Shown: positions 7,336 to 15,355 of the stretch, one piece after another | Layout: the number at the start of each line of letters is the position of its first letter | Position numbering within the stretch: the stretch's first letter is position 1 | Source: Firmicutes bacterium UBA5774 | GTDB lineage: Bacteria > Bacillota > Clostridia > Peptostreptococcales > Anaerovoracaceae | Length of the DNA stretch: 19,432 bases | Direction: 5' to 3' | NCBI GenBank assembly: GCA_002418625.1 | Contig: DIEM01000057.1 | Span: forward strand, 35,129-54,560 | Notes under the pieces: generated by a model | What the model was told of the DNA's origin: nothing | Seen by the model: the letters and a program-made list of their open reading frames with translations, nothing else | The model's database searches: none | Position numbers and translations under genes: made by a program

Positions 7336-9252
7336 ATGGAAATTATTACATTCCTGATTGCTTTTCCGTTTTTAGCGGCGTTGATTCTTGTTTTTATGCG
7401 AAGGCACAGCACTCTTCGAAGCATATTTGTATTTTTCAGCTGTGCTTTAATTGTCGCAGCTGTCCTATATTTTTCGGTAACCGGATTTATAGGAAATAAG
7501 ACACTGACATTTCTTCCGGAGACGCATAATCTTGATCTTGTGATGATGGCGGCTGAAGGTATCCTGATGCTTGTAATAGTTGGTTACGCAGTCAGGTACC
7601 ACAGGTATTTTGTGGCGCTGCTTTCGATCGTGCAGACCGGGCTTATGCTCTGGCTCGATTTTTCGGGTGAACATGAGACCGCTGAAGCGCCCCACATATT
7701 CTCCGACAAGCTGACTATTATGATGTGTCTGATGATCGGGGTCGTCGGCACTCTGATCTGTGTCTATGCAGTCGGTTATATGAAAGAGTACCACGAACAT
7801 CATAAGGAGTATAAAGACAGATCCGCATTCTTCTTTGCGATGCTCTTCGTGTTCCTCGGAGCCATGTTCGGCCTTGTGTTTTCCAACAACCTTACATGGA
7901 TGTATTTTTTCTGGGAGATCACGAGTCTGTGTTCATTCCTCCTGATCCGCTATACTCTGACAGATGAGTCTAATAATAATGCTTTCCGTGCCCTTTGGAT
8001 GAACCTCCTCGGCGGCCTCGGGTTTGCGGCGGCCATTCTCTATTGTGTATTAAAGCTTGGCGTTGTTGACCTGCATGGGTTTGCAGCCCTCGGGACAGGC
8101 ACGGAGATTGCATTGGTTCCTCTTGCACTTCTCGCATTTGCAGGCCTTACCAAGAGTGCGCAGATGCCGTTTTCCAACTGGCTTCTCGGCGCGATGGTTG
8201 CGCCGACACCTACCTCGGCACTTCTCCACTCGGCTACGATGGTTAAGGCCGGCGTATATCTGCTGATCCGTCTGGCCCCGATGTTCCACGGGAATCTTGT
8301 CGGCACGATGGTCACTACGATCGGAGGATTCACCTTCCTTGTAACATCAATGCTTGCCATATCACAGAGTGACGGCAAAAAAGTCCTGGCCTATTCAACA
8401 ATCTCGAATCTGGGCCTGATTACAGCCTGCGCTGGTGTCGGTATGCATGAGGCCGTCTGGGCCGGTGTTCTGCTGATGCTTTTCCACGCGATATCAAAAT
8501 CACTGATGTTCCTTTCTGTCGGAGCTGTAGAAAATAGTATAGGCAGCCGAAACATTGAAGATATGCATGGATTAATTGTTAAGCTGCCGGGACTTGCATT
8601 CGTTATGATTACAGGTATTGCCGGTATGTTCCTCGCACCTTTCGGTATGCTGATTTCCAAATGGGCGGCGCTGAAGGCGTTTGTGGATTCGAATAGCATG
8701 CTGTTGGTGGTGTTTCTGGTTTTCGGAAGCGCAACGACTCTTTTCTATTGGACAAAATGGCTCGGCAAGCTGCTGGCGGTTATTCATAATTCGGCACGAC
8801 TTCACAGTATCGTAGGTACAAGCCAGTGGATTTCTCTTCTGGTACAGTCAGCGATTATGATCGCCCTGTGTATTTTGTTCCCGGTCATCTCAACATTTAT
8901 GGTCGAACCATTTCTCTCAGAGATGTTCCATGAGACGCTGCCGGCTATCATAAGCGCAGGCAATATGAATATTATGCTGATGATGCTTTTCGCCATCGTG
9001 ATTCTTCCGATTGCGGTCCGGTTCCTTACCTTCGGTAAAAAGCAGAAAATTGTCATGTCATATATGGGCGGTGCAAATATTGGTGATGACAGGCATTTTA
9101 CGGATTCCCTCGGTGAAGACAAGGAGATCTATCTTGCCAACTGGTATATGGAAGATTATTTCGGGGAAAAGAAGCTGCTTACGCCTTCAATCCTGCTGTC
9201 GGCCGGTGTCATACTTGTCATGATGGCGATTGTGATTGGAGGTGGATTCTAA
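7336..9252 (+). CDS. echA: Ech hydrogenase antiporter-like membrane subunit EchA
   Basis: This is the large ion-translocating membrane subunit of an energy-converting [NiFe] hydrogenase, homologous to NuoL and Mrp antiporters. It has 638 residues and about 14-16 membrane helices. Counting from the ATG at 7336, it shows the conserved glutamate E194 (FFWEITSLCS), lysine K273 (GLTKSAQMPFSNWL), and H298 and K304 (LLHSATMVKAGVYLL), the proton-channel residues of the family. A TTG four codons upstream (7324) is in frame but lies too close to the AAAAGG at 7316-7321, so ATG is preferred although its own spacing is long. It is the first gene of the operon, with a GGAGG site for echB inside its 3' end. 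Confidence 0.93.
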   Translation: MEIITFLIAFPFLAALILVFMRRHSTLRSIFVFFSCALIVAAVLYFSVTGFIGNKTLTFLPETHNLDLVMMAAEGILMLVIVGYAVRYHRYFVALLSIVQTGLMLWLDFSGEHETAEAPHIFSDKLTIMMCLMIGVVGTLICVYAVGYMKEYHEHHKEYKDRSAFFFAMLFVFLGAMFGLVFSNNLTWMYFFWEITSLCSFLLIRYTLTDESNNNAFRALWMNLLGGLGFAAAILYCVLKLGVVDLHGFAALGTGTEIALVPLALLAFAGLTKSAQMPFSNWLLGAMVAPTPTSALLHSATMVKAGVYLLIRLAPMFHGNLVGTMVTTIGGFTFLVTSMLAISQSDGKKVLAYSTISNLGLITACAGVGMHEAVWAGVLLMLFHAISKSLMFLSVGAVENSIGSRNIEDMHGLIVKLPGLAFVMITGIAGMFLAPFGMLISKWAALKAFVDSNSMLLVVFLVFGSATTLFYWTKWLGKLLAVIHNSARLHSIVGTSQWISLLVQSAIMIALCILFPVISTFMVEPFLSEMFHETLPAIISAGNMNIMLMMLFAIVILPIAVRFLTFGKKQKIVMSYMGGANIGDDRHFTDSLGEDKEIYLANWYMEDYFGEKKLLTPSILLSAGVILVMMAIVIGGGF

Positions 9253-9253
9253 T

Positions 9254-10114
9254 ATGGAAAAAGCAATTGCAATTGTTCTGTATCTGGTTTTCGGGCCCAT
9301 ACTCGGCGGGTTGCTGGCCGGAGTCGACAGAAGGCTGTCTGCACGCATGCAGGGCAGGCAGGGTCCGCCGCTCCTGCAGCCTTTCTATGATCTTTTCAAG
9401 CTGTTCTCAAAACAGGTTGTTGTCGTTAATCACGTCCAGGATTTCCTGGTCGGCGGGTTTCTGATCTTTATTATCTTTACCGGGTGCCTTTTCTTTTCGG
9501 GCGGGGATCTTCTTCTTGTGTTCTTTGCCCTTACCCTTGCCGGTATATTCTTCATGATGTCGGCATGCTCGGCCAACTCCCCGTACAGCAGCATGGGAGC
9601 CCAGAGAGAACTTCTGCAGATGATGGCCTACGAGCCGATGGTGCTTCTGGTCGGTATCGGATTTTACATGTCGACGGGCAGCTTCGCCGTGTCTGACATC
9701 ATCAAAAGCAGTACGTCAAGCATCCTGTACCTGCCCGGCTTCTTTGTCGGATTTGTATTTATCCTCGCGATAAAGCTTCGCAAGTCACCGTTTGACCTGA
9801 GCACTTCACATCATGCGCATCAGGAGATGGTCAAGGGCCTTACCACGGAGATTTCCGGTAATATTCTGGCACTTGTCGAACTTTCGCACTGGTATGAAAA
9901 TATATTCCTCCTTGGTGTTGTAGGCCTGTTTATCATGAATGCCACATGGTGGAGCGCGATCATTGCCGTCGTCGTCTGCATGGCGGTATATTTCCTTGAA
10001 GTATTTGCGGATAATATTTTCCCGAGGGTGAAGTGGGAGGCCATGCTGAAATCGACATGGCTGGTTACACTCGTGGCCGGCGTCATGAACATGATTATCT
10101 TAAGCGTGATCTGA
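9254..10114 (+). CDS. echB: Ech hydrogenase membrane subunit EchB (NuoH-like)
   Basis: This membrane subunit docks the hydrogenase arm to the membrane domain and is homologous to NuoH and HycD. It has 286 residues and about eight helices. Family motifs are ARMQGRQGPPLLQPFYDLFK near residues 31-50, the YSSMGAQRELLQMMAYEP loop, and SPFDLSTSHHAHQEMVKGLT near 178-197 followed by TEISG, which is characteristic of Ech/Hyc-type rather than complex I proteins. The ATG at 9254 follows GGAGG (9238-9242) by 11 bases. An in-frame TTG at 9236 would overlap echA and is less likely. The spacing to echA is one base. Confidence 0.95.
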   Translation: MEKAIAIVLYLVFGPILGGLLAGVDRRLSARMQGRQGPPLLQPFYDLFKLFSKQVVVVNHVQDFLVGGFLIFIIFTGCLFFSGGDLLLVFFALTLAGIFFMMSACSANSPYSSMGAQRELLQMMAYEPMVLLVGIGFYMSTGSFAVSDIIKSSTSSILYLPGFFVGFVFILAIKLRKSPFDLSTSHHAHQEMVKGLTTEISGNILALVELSHWYENIFLLGVVGLFIMNATWWSAIIAVVVCMAVYFLEVFADNIFPRVKWEAMLKSTWLVTLVAGVMNMIILSVI

Positions 10115-10144
10115 GACGGCATGACAGAAAGGTATGGTTAACAT

Positions 10145-10582
10145 ATGACAAGTATCTCTAAATCCCCATGGCTGCTGCATTATGACGGATCAAGCTGCAA
10201 TGGCTGCGACATCGAAGTCCTGGCCTGCCTGACACCCGTATATGATGTCGAGCGGTTTGGCATATTTAATACGGGAAATCCCAAGCACGCTGATATTTTC
10301 CTGATCACGGGGGGGATAAATGAGCAGAATGCTCCGGTGGTCAAACAGATATATAAGCAGATGCCCAAGCCGAAAGTCGTAGTTGCTGTCGGCATATGCG
10401 CCTGTGACGGAGGCATTTTCAAAGAATGCTACAACATTTTGGGCGGAGTCGATACAGTACTCCCCGTTGATATTTTTGTACCGGGATGTGCCGCCCGCCC
10501 TGAGGCCATCATCGATGGCGTTGTAAAGGCAATCGCTCTTCTTCAGGAGAAGAGAAATGCAATGAAACTGGAGGCTAAATAA
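10145..10582 (+). CDS. echC: Ech [NiFe] hydrogenase small subunit EchC (NuoB-like)
   Basis: This small subunit carries the [4Fe-4S] cluster next to the NiFe site. It has 145 residues, is cytoplasmic and lacks a Tat signal, as expected for group 4 enzymes. Cluster ligands are C18 and C21 (SSCNGCDIEVLACL), C85 in VGICACDGG, and C115 in FVPGCAARPEAI. These define the NuoB/hydrogenase-3 small-subunit family, and a further cysteine (C87) lies beside C85. A GAAAGG site precedes the ATG. The stop codon shares one base with the echD start (TAATG), so the two are probably translated together. Confidence 0.96.
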   Translation: MTSISKSPWLLHYDGSSCNGCDIEVLACLTPVYDVERFGIFNTGNPKHADIFLITGGINEQNAPVVKQIYKQMPKPKVVVAVGICACDGGIFKECYNILGGVDTVLPVDIFVPGCAARPEAIIDGVVKAIALLQEKRNAMKLEAK

Positions 10583-10920
10583 TGAATGACAATGTACTGA
10601 CCCATATTACGGCAGCTGATTTACTTGGCAGCTGCCAGCGCCTCAAAAACGACGGATATCACATCATGCAGATCTGCGCGGTCCGAACAAAGGACGGGTA
10701 TGAGCTTACCTATTCCTTCGGCCTGGAATATGAGATGGTGAATCTTCGCATCGAGATTCTGACAGACGACGAAATCATGTCGATCAGCAATATCTTTTCA
10801 CCGGCATTCCTCTATGAGAATGAGATTAAGGAACTTTTCGGTGTCAATATACAGATGATTAATATCGACTACAAGGGCAATTTGTATCGTATCGCTGCAA
10901 AAACGCCGTTTAAAGATTAG
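10582..10920 (+). CDS. echD: Ech hydrogenase subunit EchD (NuoC-like)
   Basis: This soluble subunit of the hydrogenase arm is homologous to the 30-kDa subunit NuoC and carries no cofactor. It has 112 residues and is a minimal version of the domain, with the family pattern YELTYSFGLEYEMVNLRIEI near 43-62 and the diagnostic FLYENEIKELFGVNI near 77-91 (compare the Y-x-x-E-x-E-x-x-E-L-F-G motif). The ATG overlaps the last base of echC. Fifteen bases separate it from echE. The family is weakly conserved, but context and the ELFG motif make the call secure. Confidence 0.92.
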   Translation: MNDNVLTHITAADLLGSCQRLKNDGYHIMQICAVRTKDGYELTYSFGLEYEMVNLRIEILTDDEIMSISNIFSPAFLYENEIKELFGVNIQMINIDYKGNLYRIAAKTPFKD

Positions 10921-10935
10921 TAAGGGAGAACGACT

Positions 10936-12015
10936 ATGTCCACAAGAAGTATTGTACCATTCGGACCGCAGCACCCTGTGCTTCCGGAACCGATTCATCT
11001 GGATCTTGTCCTTGAAGACGAGCGGGTCGTGGAAGCAATCCCGTCTATCGGATTTATACACCGGGGCCTTGAAAAGCTCGTTGAAAAGAAGGATTTTGTC
11101 GAGTATGTCTATGTGGCGGAGCGCGTCTGCGGCATCTGCAGCTTTATGCACGGCATGGGCTACTGCGAGGCAGTCGAACACAATATGGGAATTGAAATCC
11201 CCGAGCGCGCCAAGTTCCTGCGTACCATCTGGAGTGAAATGTCCCGCATTCACAGCCATATGATGTGGCTCGGACTTTTAGCGGACGGATTCGGGTTTGA
11301 GAGCCTTTTCATGGAAGCTTGGCGCATGCGCGAAAAGATTCTGGATATGTTTGAATATTCGACCGGCGGCCGTGTCATTTTCTCGGTCAATAAGATCGGC
11401 GGCCAGCGCAAAGATATGGATAACGACATGATTGCGGACTTTGTCCGTATTCTCGACGGTATGGAGAACGATATCAGAACTCTTACCAACACATTCCTGA
11501 ATGACTATGCTGTTAAGTCCCGTCTTGAGGGTGTCGGCTTTCTGACCAGGCAGCAGGCTCTTGATCTCGGCACCGTAGGCCCGTTCATGCGGGCGAGCGG
11601 CATCGCGCTTGATACAAGAAAGACAGGATATGCTGCCTATCCGCACCTTGAATTCGAACCGATCATCAGCACGGTCGGTGATTCATATGCCCGTACGGAT
11701 GTCCGCATCCGTGAGATTTTCCAGTCCATCGACCTGATCCGACAGGCCGCAGCCAAAATTCCGGCAGGTGACGTCCTGGTTCCTGTCAAAGGCAATCCGA
11801 ACGGCGAATATCTGATGCGTGTTGAGCAGCCGAGAGGCGAGGCAATCTATTACATTAAGGGTAACGGAACCAAGAATCTGGACCGTTTCCGTCTCCGCAC
11901 GCCGACCTTTGCCAACATCCCCGGGCTTGCTGAAACCCTCAAGGGCTGCCAGCTGGCCGATGTTCCGATCCTGATTCTGACGATTGACCCGTGTATCAGC
12001 TGTACAGAGAGGTAA
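10936..12015 (+). CDS. echE: Ech [NiFe] hydrogenase large (catalytic) subunit EchE
   Basis: This large subunit binds the NiFe(CN)2CO centre where protons are reduced to H2. It has 359 residues. The N-terminal nickel motif RVCGICSFMH spans residues 63-72 (ligands C65 and C68), and the C-terminal motif DPCISCTER spans 351-359 (ligands C353 and C356). The protein stops exactly at that motif: arginine occupies the place of the histidine in the classical DPCxxCxxH, and nothing follows it for a protease to remove. Both motifs place it in group 4 (Ech) rather than complex I. A GGGAG site precedes the ATG. echF begins 8 bases after its stop codon. Confidence 0.97.
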   Translation: MSTRSIVPFGPQHPVLPEPIHLDLVLEDERVVEAIPSIGFIHRGLEKLVEKKDFVEYVYVAERVCGICSFMHGMGYCEAVEHNMGIEIPERAKFLRTIWSEMSRIHSHMMWLGLLADGFGFESLFMEAWRMREKILDMFEYSTGGRVIFSVNKIGGQRKDMDNDMIADFVRILDGMENDIRTLTNTFLNDYAVKSRLEGVGFLTRQQALDLGTVGPFMRASGIALDTRKTGYAAYPHLEFEPIISTVGDSYARTDVRIREIFQSIDLIRQAAAKIPAGDVLVPVKGNPNGEYLMRVEQPRGEAIYYIKGNGTKNLDRFRLRTPTFANIPGLAETLKGCQLADVPILILTIDPCISCTER

Positions 12016-12023
12016 GACTGACT

Positions 12024-12446
12024 ATGAGTGTAATTAACTTTGCCAGGACAGTTCTGAAAAACCTTTTCTCAAAGCCTGTAACGCGCATGTATCCGCAGGT
12101 TCCAAGGGTATATCCCGAGCGCACGCGCGGTCATATAGGCATTCATATTGAAGACTGCATTTTTTGCGGAATTTGTTCCAAGAAATGTCCGACCGGGGCG
12201 ATTGGCGTCGCCCGCGACACCAAGACCTGGTCAATCAATCGCTTCGGCTGCATCCAATGCGGAGAGTGCGTGGGCGTGTGCCCGAAAAAATGCCTTTCCA
12301 TGCTGCAGGCCTATACCGATCCGAACGCTATAAAGACAGTAGATGAATATTCACAGACAATGACCTCCGCCCCGGGAGAACCGCCAAGAACGGCTCCTGT
12401 GCCGGCCCCGAAAAAAGACGCTGAGCGTCCCGCAGTGAAGGAGTAA
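12024..12446 (+). CDS. echF: Ech hydrogenase two-cluster ferredoxin subunit EchF (NuoI-like)
   Basis: This electron-input subunit takes electrons from reduced ferredoxin and passes them to EchC. It has 140 residues with two [4Fe-4S] motifs: C45, C48, C51, C55 (CIFCGICSKKCP) and C76, C79, C82, C86 (CIQCGECVGVCP). The N-terminal stretch (FARTVLKNLFSKPVTRMYP) resembles NuoI-type docking segments. Residues from about 112 on form a proline-, alanine- and charge-rich tail with no recognisable domain. An upstream ATG at 11991 would overlap echE. The ATG at 12024 has GAGAGG about 11 bases before it and fits the family start better. Confidence 0.95.
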   Translation: MSVINFARTVLKNLFSKPVTRMYPQVPRVYPERTRGHIGIHIEDCIFCGICSKKCPTGAIGVARDTKTWSINRFGCIQCGECVGVCPKKCLSMLQAYTDPNAIKTVDEYSQTMTSAPGEPPRTAPVPAPKKDAERPAVKE

Positions 12447-12450
12447 AGAA

Positions 12451-12792
12451 ATGCACGATTATCATAAAGCAAAAGACATGTTGGATTACGCTGTTGAAAA
12501 AGCCGGAGAACTTGGCAAGAATAAAGTAACGAAGGTTTTCATTACAGTAGGGGACGCTTCAGGCTATTCAGCTGACACCATTGTGATGTTCTTCAAAGAA
12601 GTATCCGAGGGAACCATTTGTGAAGATGCCGAAGTCGTCGTCACACAGGTTAAGTCCATGCTTGAATGCCCGAAATGCAAAGAAGTATTTCCAAGAAAGC
12701 TTATGGAATATAACTGCCCCGTCTGCGGAACTGAAGGCCTTCCGAGCAAAATCGGAACAGAGGTTACTGTCGAGGGCATTGAAGCCGAATGA
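12451..12792 (+). CDS. hypA: Hydrogenase nickel-insertion protein HypA
   Basis: This is the nickel chaperone for the hydrogenase large subunit. It has 113 residues, the normal size. The N-terminus is MHD, keeping the nickel-binding H2 but with aspartate where most HypA proteins have glutamate (MHE). The zinc site is C73, C76, C89 and C92 (CPKC and CPVC). It lies 4 bases after echF, which ties maturation to synthesis of the enzyme. Its usual partner, the GTPase HypB, is not encoded next to it here. The stop codon overlaps the hypF start (ATGA). Confidence 0.93.
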   Translation: MHDYHKAKDMLDYAVEKAGELGKNKVTKVFITVGDASGYSADTIVMFFKEVSEGTICEDAEVVVTQVKSMLECPKCKEVFPRKLMEYNCPVCGTEGLPSKIGTEVTVEGIEAE

Positions 12793-15131
12793 CTCTTCTT
12801 GTCAAGGTTCTCGGCATTGTGCAGGGGGTGGGTTACCGCCCTTTTGTCGCACGCCTTGCAAAGGAGCTGGGGATAACCGGAACGGTAAGAAACAGCGGCG
12901 GGATTGTGCATATTCTTGCACAGGGAGATGCAGCTTCACTGGATCTCTTTGTATGGGCACTGTCGGAGCGCTGTCCGCCCGGCGCTGATGTTCGCGATGT
13001 CCTGACAGAAACCGTTCCGGATGAGCAGGATTATGCTGATTTTCAAATTATCGAAAGCCTTCCCGCATCGTCATATACGCCTGTCCTGCCGGCGGATCTG
13101 CCCGTGTGTGCCGCGTGCCGGGCTGAACTTGCCGACCCGGCAAACCGGCGCTTCGGTTATTCCTTTATAAGCTGTGTCGACTGCGGGCCGCGCTACAGCA
13201 TTCTCGAAGCAATTCCCTACGACCGTGCGGCCATCACGATGCATGAATTCCCGATGTGCCCCGCCTGTAATAAGGAATATAAAGGGGATGACCGCCGCCG
13301 TCACGCTCAGACGATTTCATGCCATGACTGTGGTCCGCAGCTCATCCTTGCGCTGCCGGATCCTGATATGAACAGGGAATCCGGCGCCGGAGCACCCTTT
13401 TTCGCGCCATCACTTTTCAAAGACGACGCTCTCTCCCGCTCCATTGAAATCATTAACAGCGGCGGGATCCTTGCAGTGAAGGGCATCGGCGGATACCAGC
13501 TGGCATGCCGGCCCGATATTCCCGCCGCCGTCGATCGTTTGAGGACGCTTAAGCTTCGTGACCGCAAACCCTTTGCCGTTATGTTCCCGAATTCTGATGC
13601 GGTTAAGGAACTATGCACAGTCTCACGGGAGGAAGAGGCGCTTCTCCATTCTACGGCGCATCCGATCGTACTGCTTACTCCGCATACCATCCCCTTCTGC
13701 CTGGAAGTGAGTGGTGATAGCCGTTTCCTAGGGTCATTTCTGCCCTATACGGCACTTCATCAGCAGCTCACGGATGCATGCGGCCCTTTGATTATGACAA
13801 GCGCCAATCTGTCAGATGAACCGATTATGTACCGCGATGAAGATATTCTGCGTCTGAATTCTCCCTTGCTTGACGGTGTGCTGTATAACACAAGAAGAAT
13901 TGTGACGCCGCTTGACGATTCTGTCGCACGGGTCGCCGCAGGCAAGACACAGATAATCAGAAGAAGCCGCGGGTATGTACCCCTTCCTATTACGCTTTCA
14001 TCAAAAACAACGCATACCATCCTGGCGGCGGGCGGAGACCTGAAGAGCAGTTTTTGTCTGTACGGGGATGACCGCGCTTACCTGAGCCAGTATTTCGGCG
14101 ATATGATCAGCTATGGCGTTCAGCAAAATTATCGTGAAAACCTTAAACGGATGCAGGAACTTTTCCGTATGGAGCCTGACATCATCGCATGCGACCTTCA
14201 TCCGCTGTACCGTACCACAGAGCTGGCTGATAAATTGGCAGCCTCGAAAAATAGCGATGTGATGCATGGATTTGAGGGACTTTCCGATGGTCATGAGGAC
14301 GTGACTCCCAAACGGATATCTGTTCAGCACCATCACGCACATGCTGCCTCCGTTATGGCGGAACATGGTCTTGACTCCTGTATCGGCGTTGCTTATGACG
14401 GAACCGGATACGGGACCGACGGTGCTGTATGGGGCGGTGAATTCCTCCTGTGCCGGGGCGCCTCTTTTACGCGCGAAGCACATCTTGGTTATGTCTCACT
14501 TTGCGGCGGTGATGAGGCCGCACGGCAGGCGGACATGACAGCGAGCTGTTATCTGGCTGCAGCCGGCGATGAAATCAGACACAAAGACGCAGGTCTCATC
14601 CGGGCAGCACTTGCAGTTGAGAGCCTTACATACAGGACAAGCAGCATGGGGCGGCTTTTTGATGCGGTGAGCTTTGTACTTGGGATCTGCAGTGAGAATT
14701 CATATGAGGGCGAATGTGCCGTCAGGCTCGAAAATGCCGCGGCCGAAGCCCTTCGCGATGGTATTTCGCCGTTTCCCTTGCATTTCCCTGTTGTACATGG
14801 TAAGGATAAAAGTGTAGCCGATCCTGTCGCGGTACTTCATGATATCCACTGTGCCGCACAAACCGGATCTGATCGAAAAGCACTGGCGCTCGGATTTCAC
14901 ATGGCTGTCATAGAGATGACCGTGTCAGTCTGCCTGCATATAAAGGAAAAAACCGGAGAGTCCAAAGTGGCCTTGTCCGGAGGTGTTTTTGCAAATCTTC
15001 TGCTCGTGGAGAATTGTACCGCGGAACTGGATATAAATGGCTTCACGGTATACACAAACGAGTCTGTGCCGTCAAATGACGGCGGTATCTGCCTTGGGCA
15101 GGCCTGGATCTGCGGGCAAATGTTGAAATAG
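12789..15131 (+). CDS. hypF: Carbamoyltransferase HypF (hydrogenase cyanide-ligand synthesis)
   Basis: This enzyme converts carbamoyl phosphate and ATP to a carbamoyl adenylate and loads the carbamoyl group on the terminal cysteine of HypE, the first step to the cyanide ligands. It has 780 residues, close to the family norm. Domains in order are acylphosphatase (VQGVGYRPFV, 11-20), paired zinc fingers (C107/C110, C129/C132, C157/C160, C178/C181), a YrdC-like domain (about 210-400, including GILAVKGIGGYQLACR), and a Kae1-like domain with HHHAHAASV near 512 and YDGTGYGTDGAVWGGEF. Translation is probably coupled to hypA through the ATGA overlap. Confidence 0.97.
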   Translation: MTLLVKVLGIVQGVGYRPFVARLAKELGITGTVRNSGGIVHILAQGDAASLDLFVWALSERCPPGADVRDVLTETVPDEQDYADFQIIESLPASSYTPVLPADLPVCAACRAELADPANRRFGYSFISCVDCGPRYSILEAIPYDRAAITMHEFPMCPACNKEYKGDDRRRHAQTISCHDCGPQLILALPDPDMNRESGAGAPFFAPSLFKDDALSRSIEIINSGGILAVKGIGGYQLACRPDIPAAVDRLRTLKLRDRKPFAVMFPNSDAVKELCTVSREEEALLHSTAHPIVLLTPHTIPFCLEVSGDSRFLGSFLPYTALHQQLTDACGPLIMTSANLSDEPIMYRDEDILRLNSPLLDGVLYNTRRIVTPLDDSVARVAAGKTQIIRRSRGYVPLPITLSSKTTHTILAAGGDLKSSFCLYGDDRAYLSQYFGDMISYGVQQNYRENLKRMQELFRMEPDIIACDLHPLYRTTELADKLAASKNSDVMHGFEGLSDGHEDVTPKRISVQHHHAHAASVMAEHGLDSCIGVAYDGTGYGTDGAVWGGEFLLCRGASFTREAHLGYVSLCGGDEAARQADMTASCYLAAAGDEIRHKDAGLIRAALAVESLTYRTSSMGRLFDAVSFVLGICSENSYEGECAVRLENAAAEALRDGISPFPLHFPVVHGKDKSVADPVAVLHDIHCAAQTGSDRKALALGFHMAVIEMTVSVCLHIKEKTGESKVALSGGVFANLLLVENCTAELDINGFTVYTNESVPSNDGGICLGQAWICGQMLK

Positions 15132-15142
15132 AGGTGTAAATT

Positions 15143-15355
15143 ATGTGTGTTGCAATGCCTGGAAAAGTGATTTCCGTACATGGTACGAAAGCAATTGTTG
15201 ATTTTGCAGGGAATACTGTTACCGCTGAAGCGGGTCTTGTTAAAGTAAAGCCGGGTGATTCGGTTCTTGTGCACGCAGGATGCATTTTGCAGGTTCTGCC
15301 CGAAGAGGAAGCAAATATACTGGCGGATCTTTTTGCGGAGTTAGAGAATTTATGA
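15143..15355 (+). CDS. hypC: Hydrogenase maturation chaperone HypC
   Basis: This small chaperone holds the iron atom with HypD while the CN and CO ligands are added, then delivers it to the large subunit. It has 70 residues and begins MCVAMPGKVI, whose C2 is the essential ligand after removal of methionine. The rest fits the HypC barrel (VDFAGNTVTAEAGLVKVKPGDSVLVHAG). It has an AGAGGTG site about 7 bases upstream and overlaps hypD by four bases (ATGA). Confidence 0.96.
   Translation: MCVAMPGKVISVHGTKAIVDFAGNTVTAEAGLVKVKPGDSVLVHAGCILQVLPEEEANILADLFAELENL

Noticed and set aside
10798..11259. A 153-codon minus-strand frame across the echD-echE junction
   Set aside because: It is antisense to two well-supported genes and has no ribosome binding site or domain.
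14001..14483. A 160-codon minus-strand frame inside hypF
   Set aside because: It is antisense to the conserved Kae1-like domain of HypF; no independent evidence.
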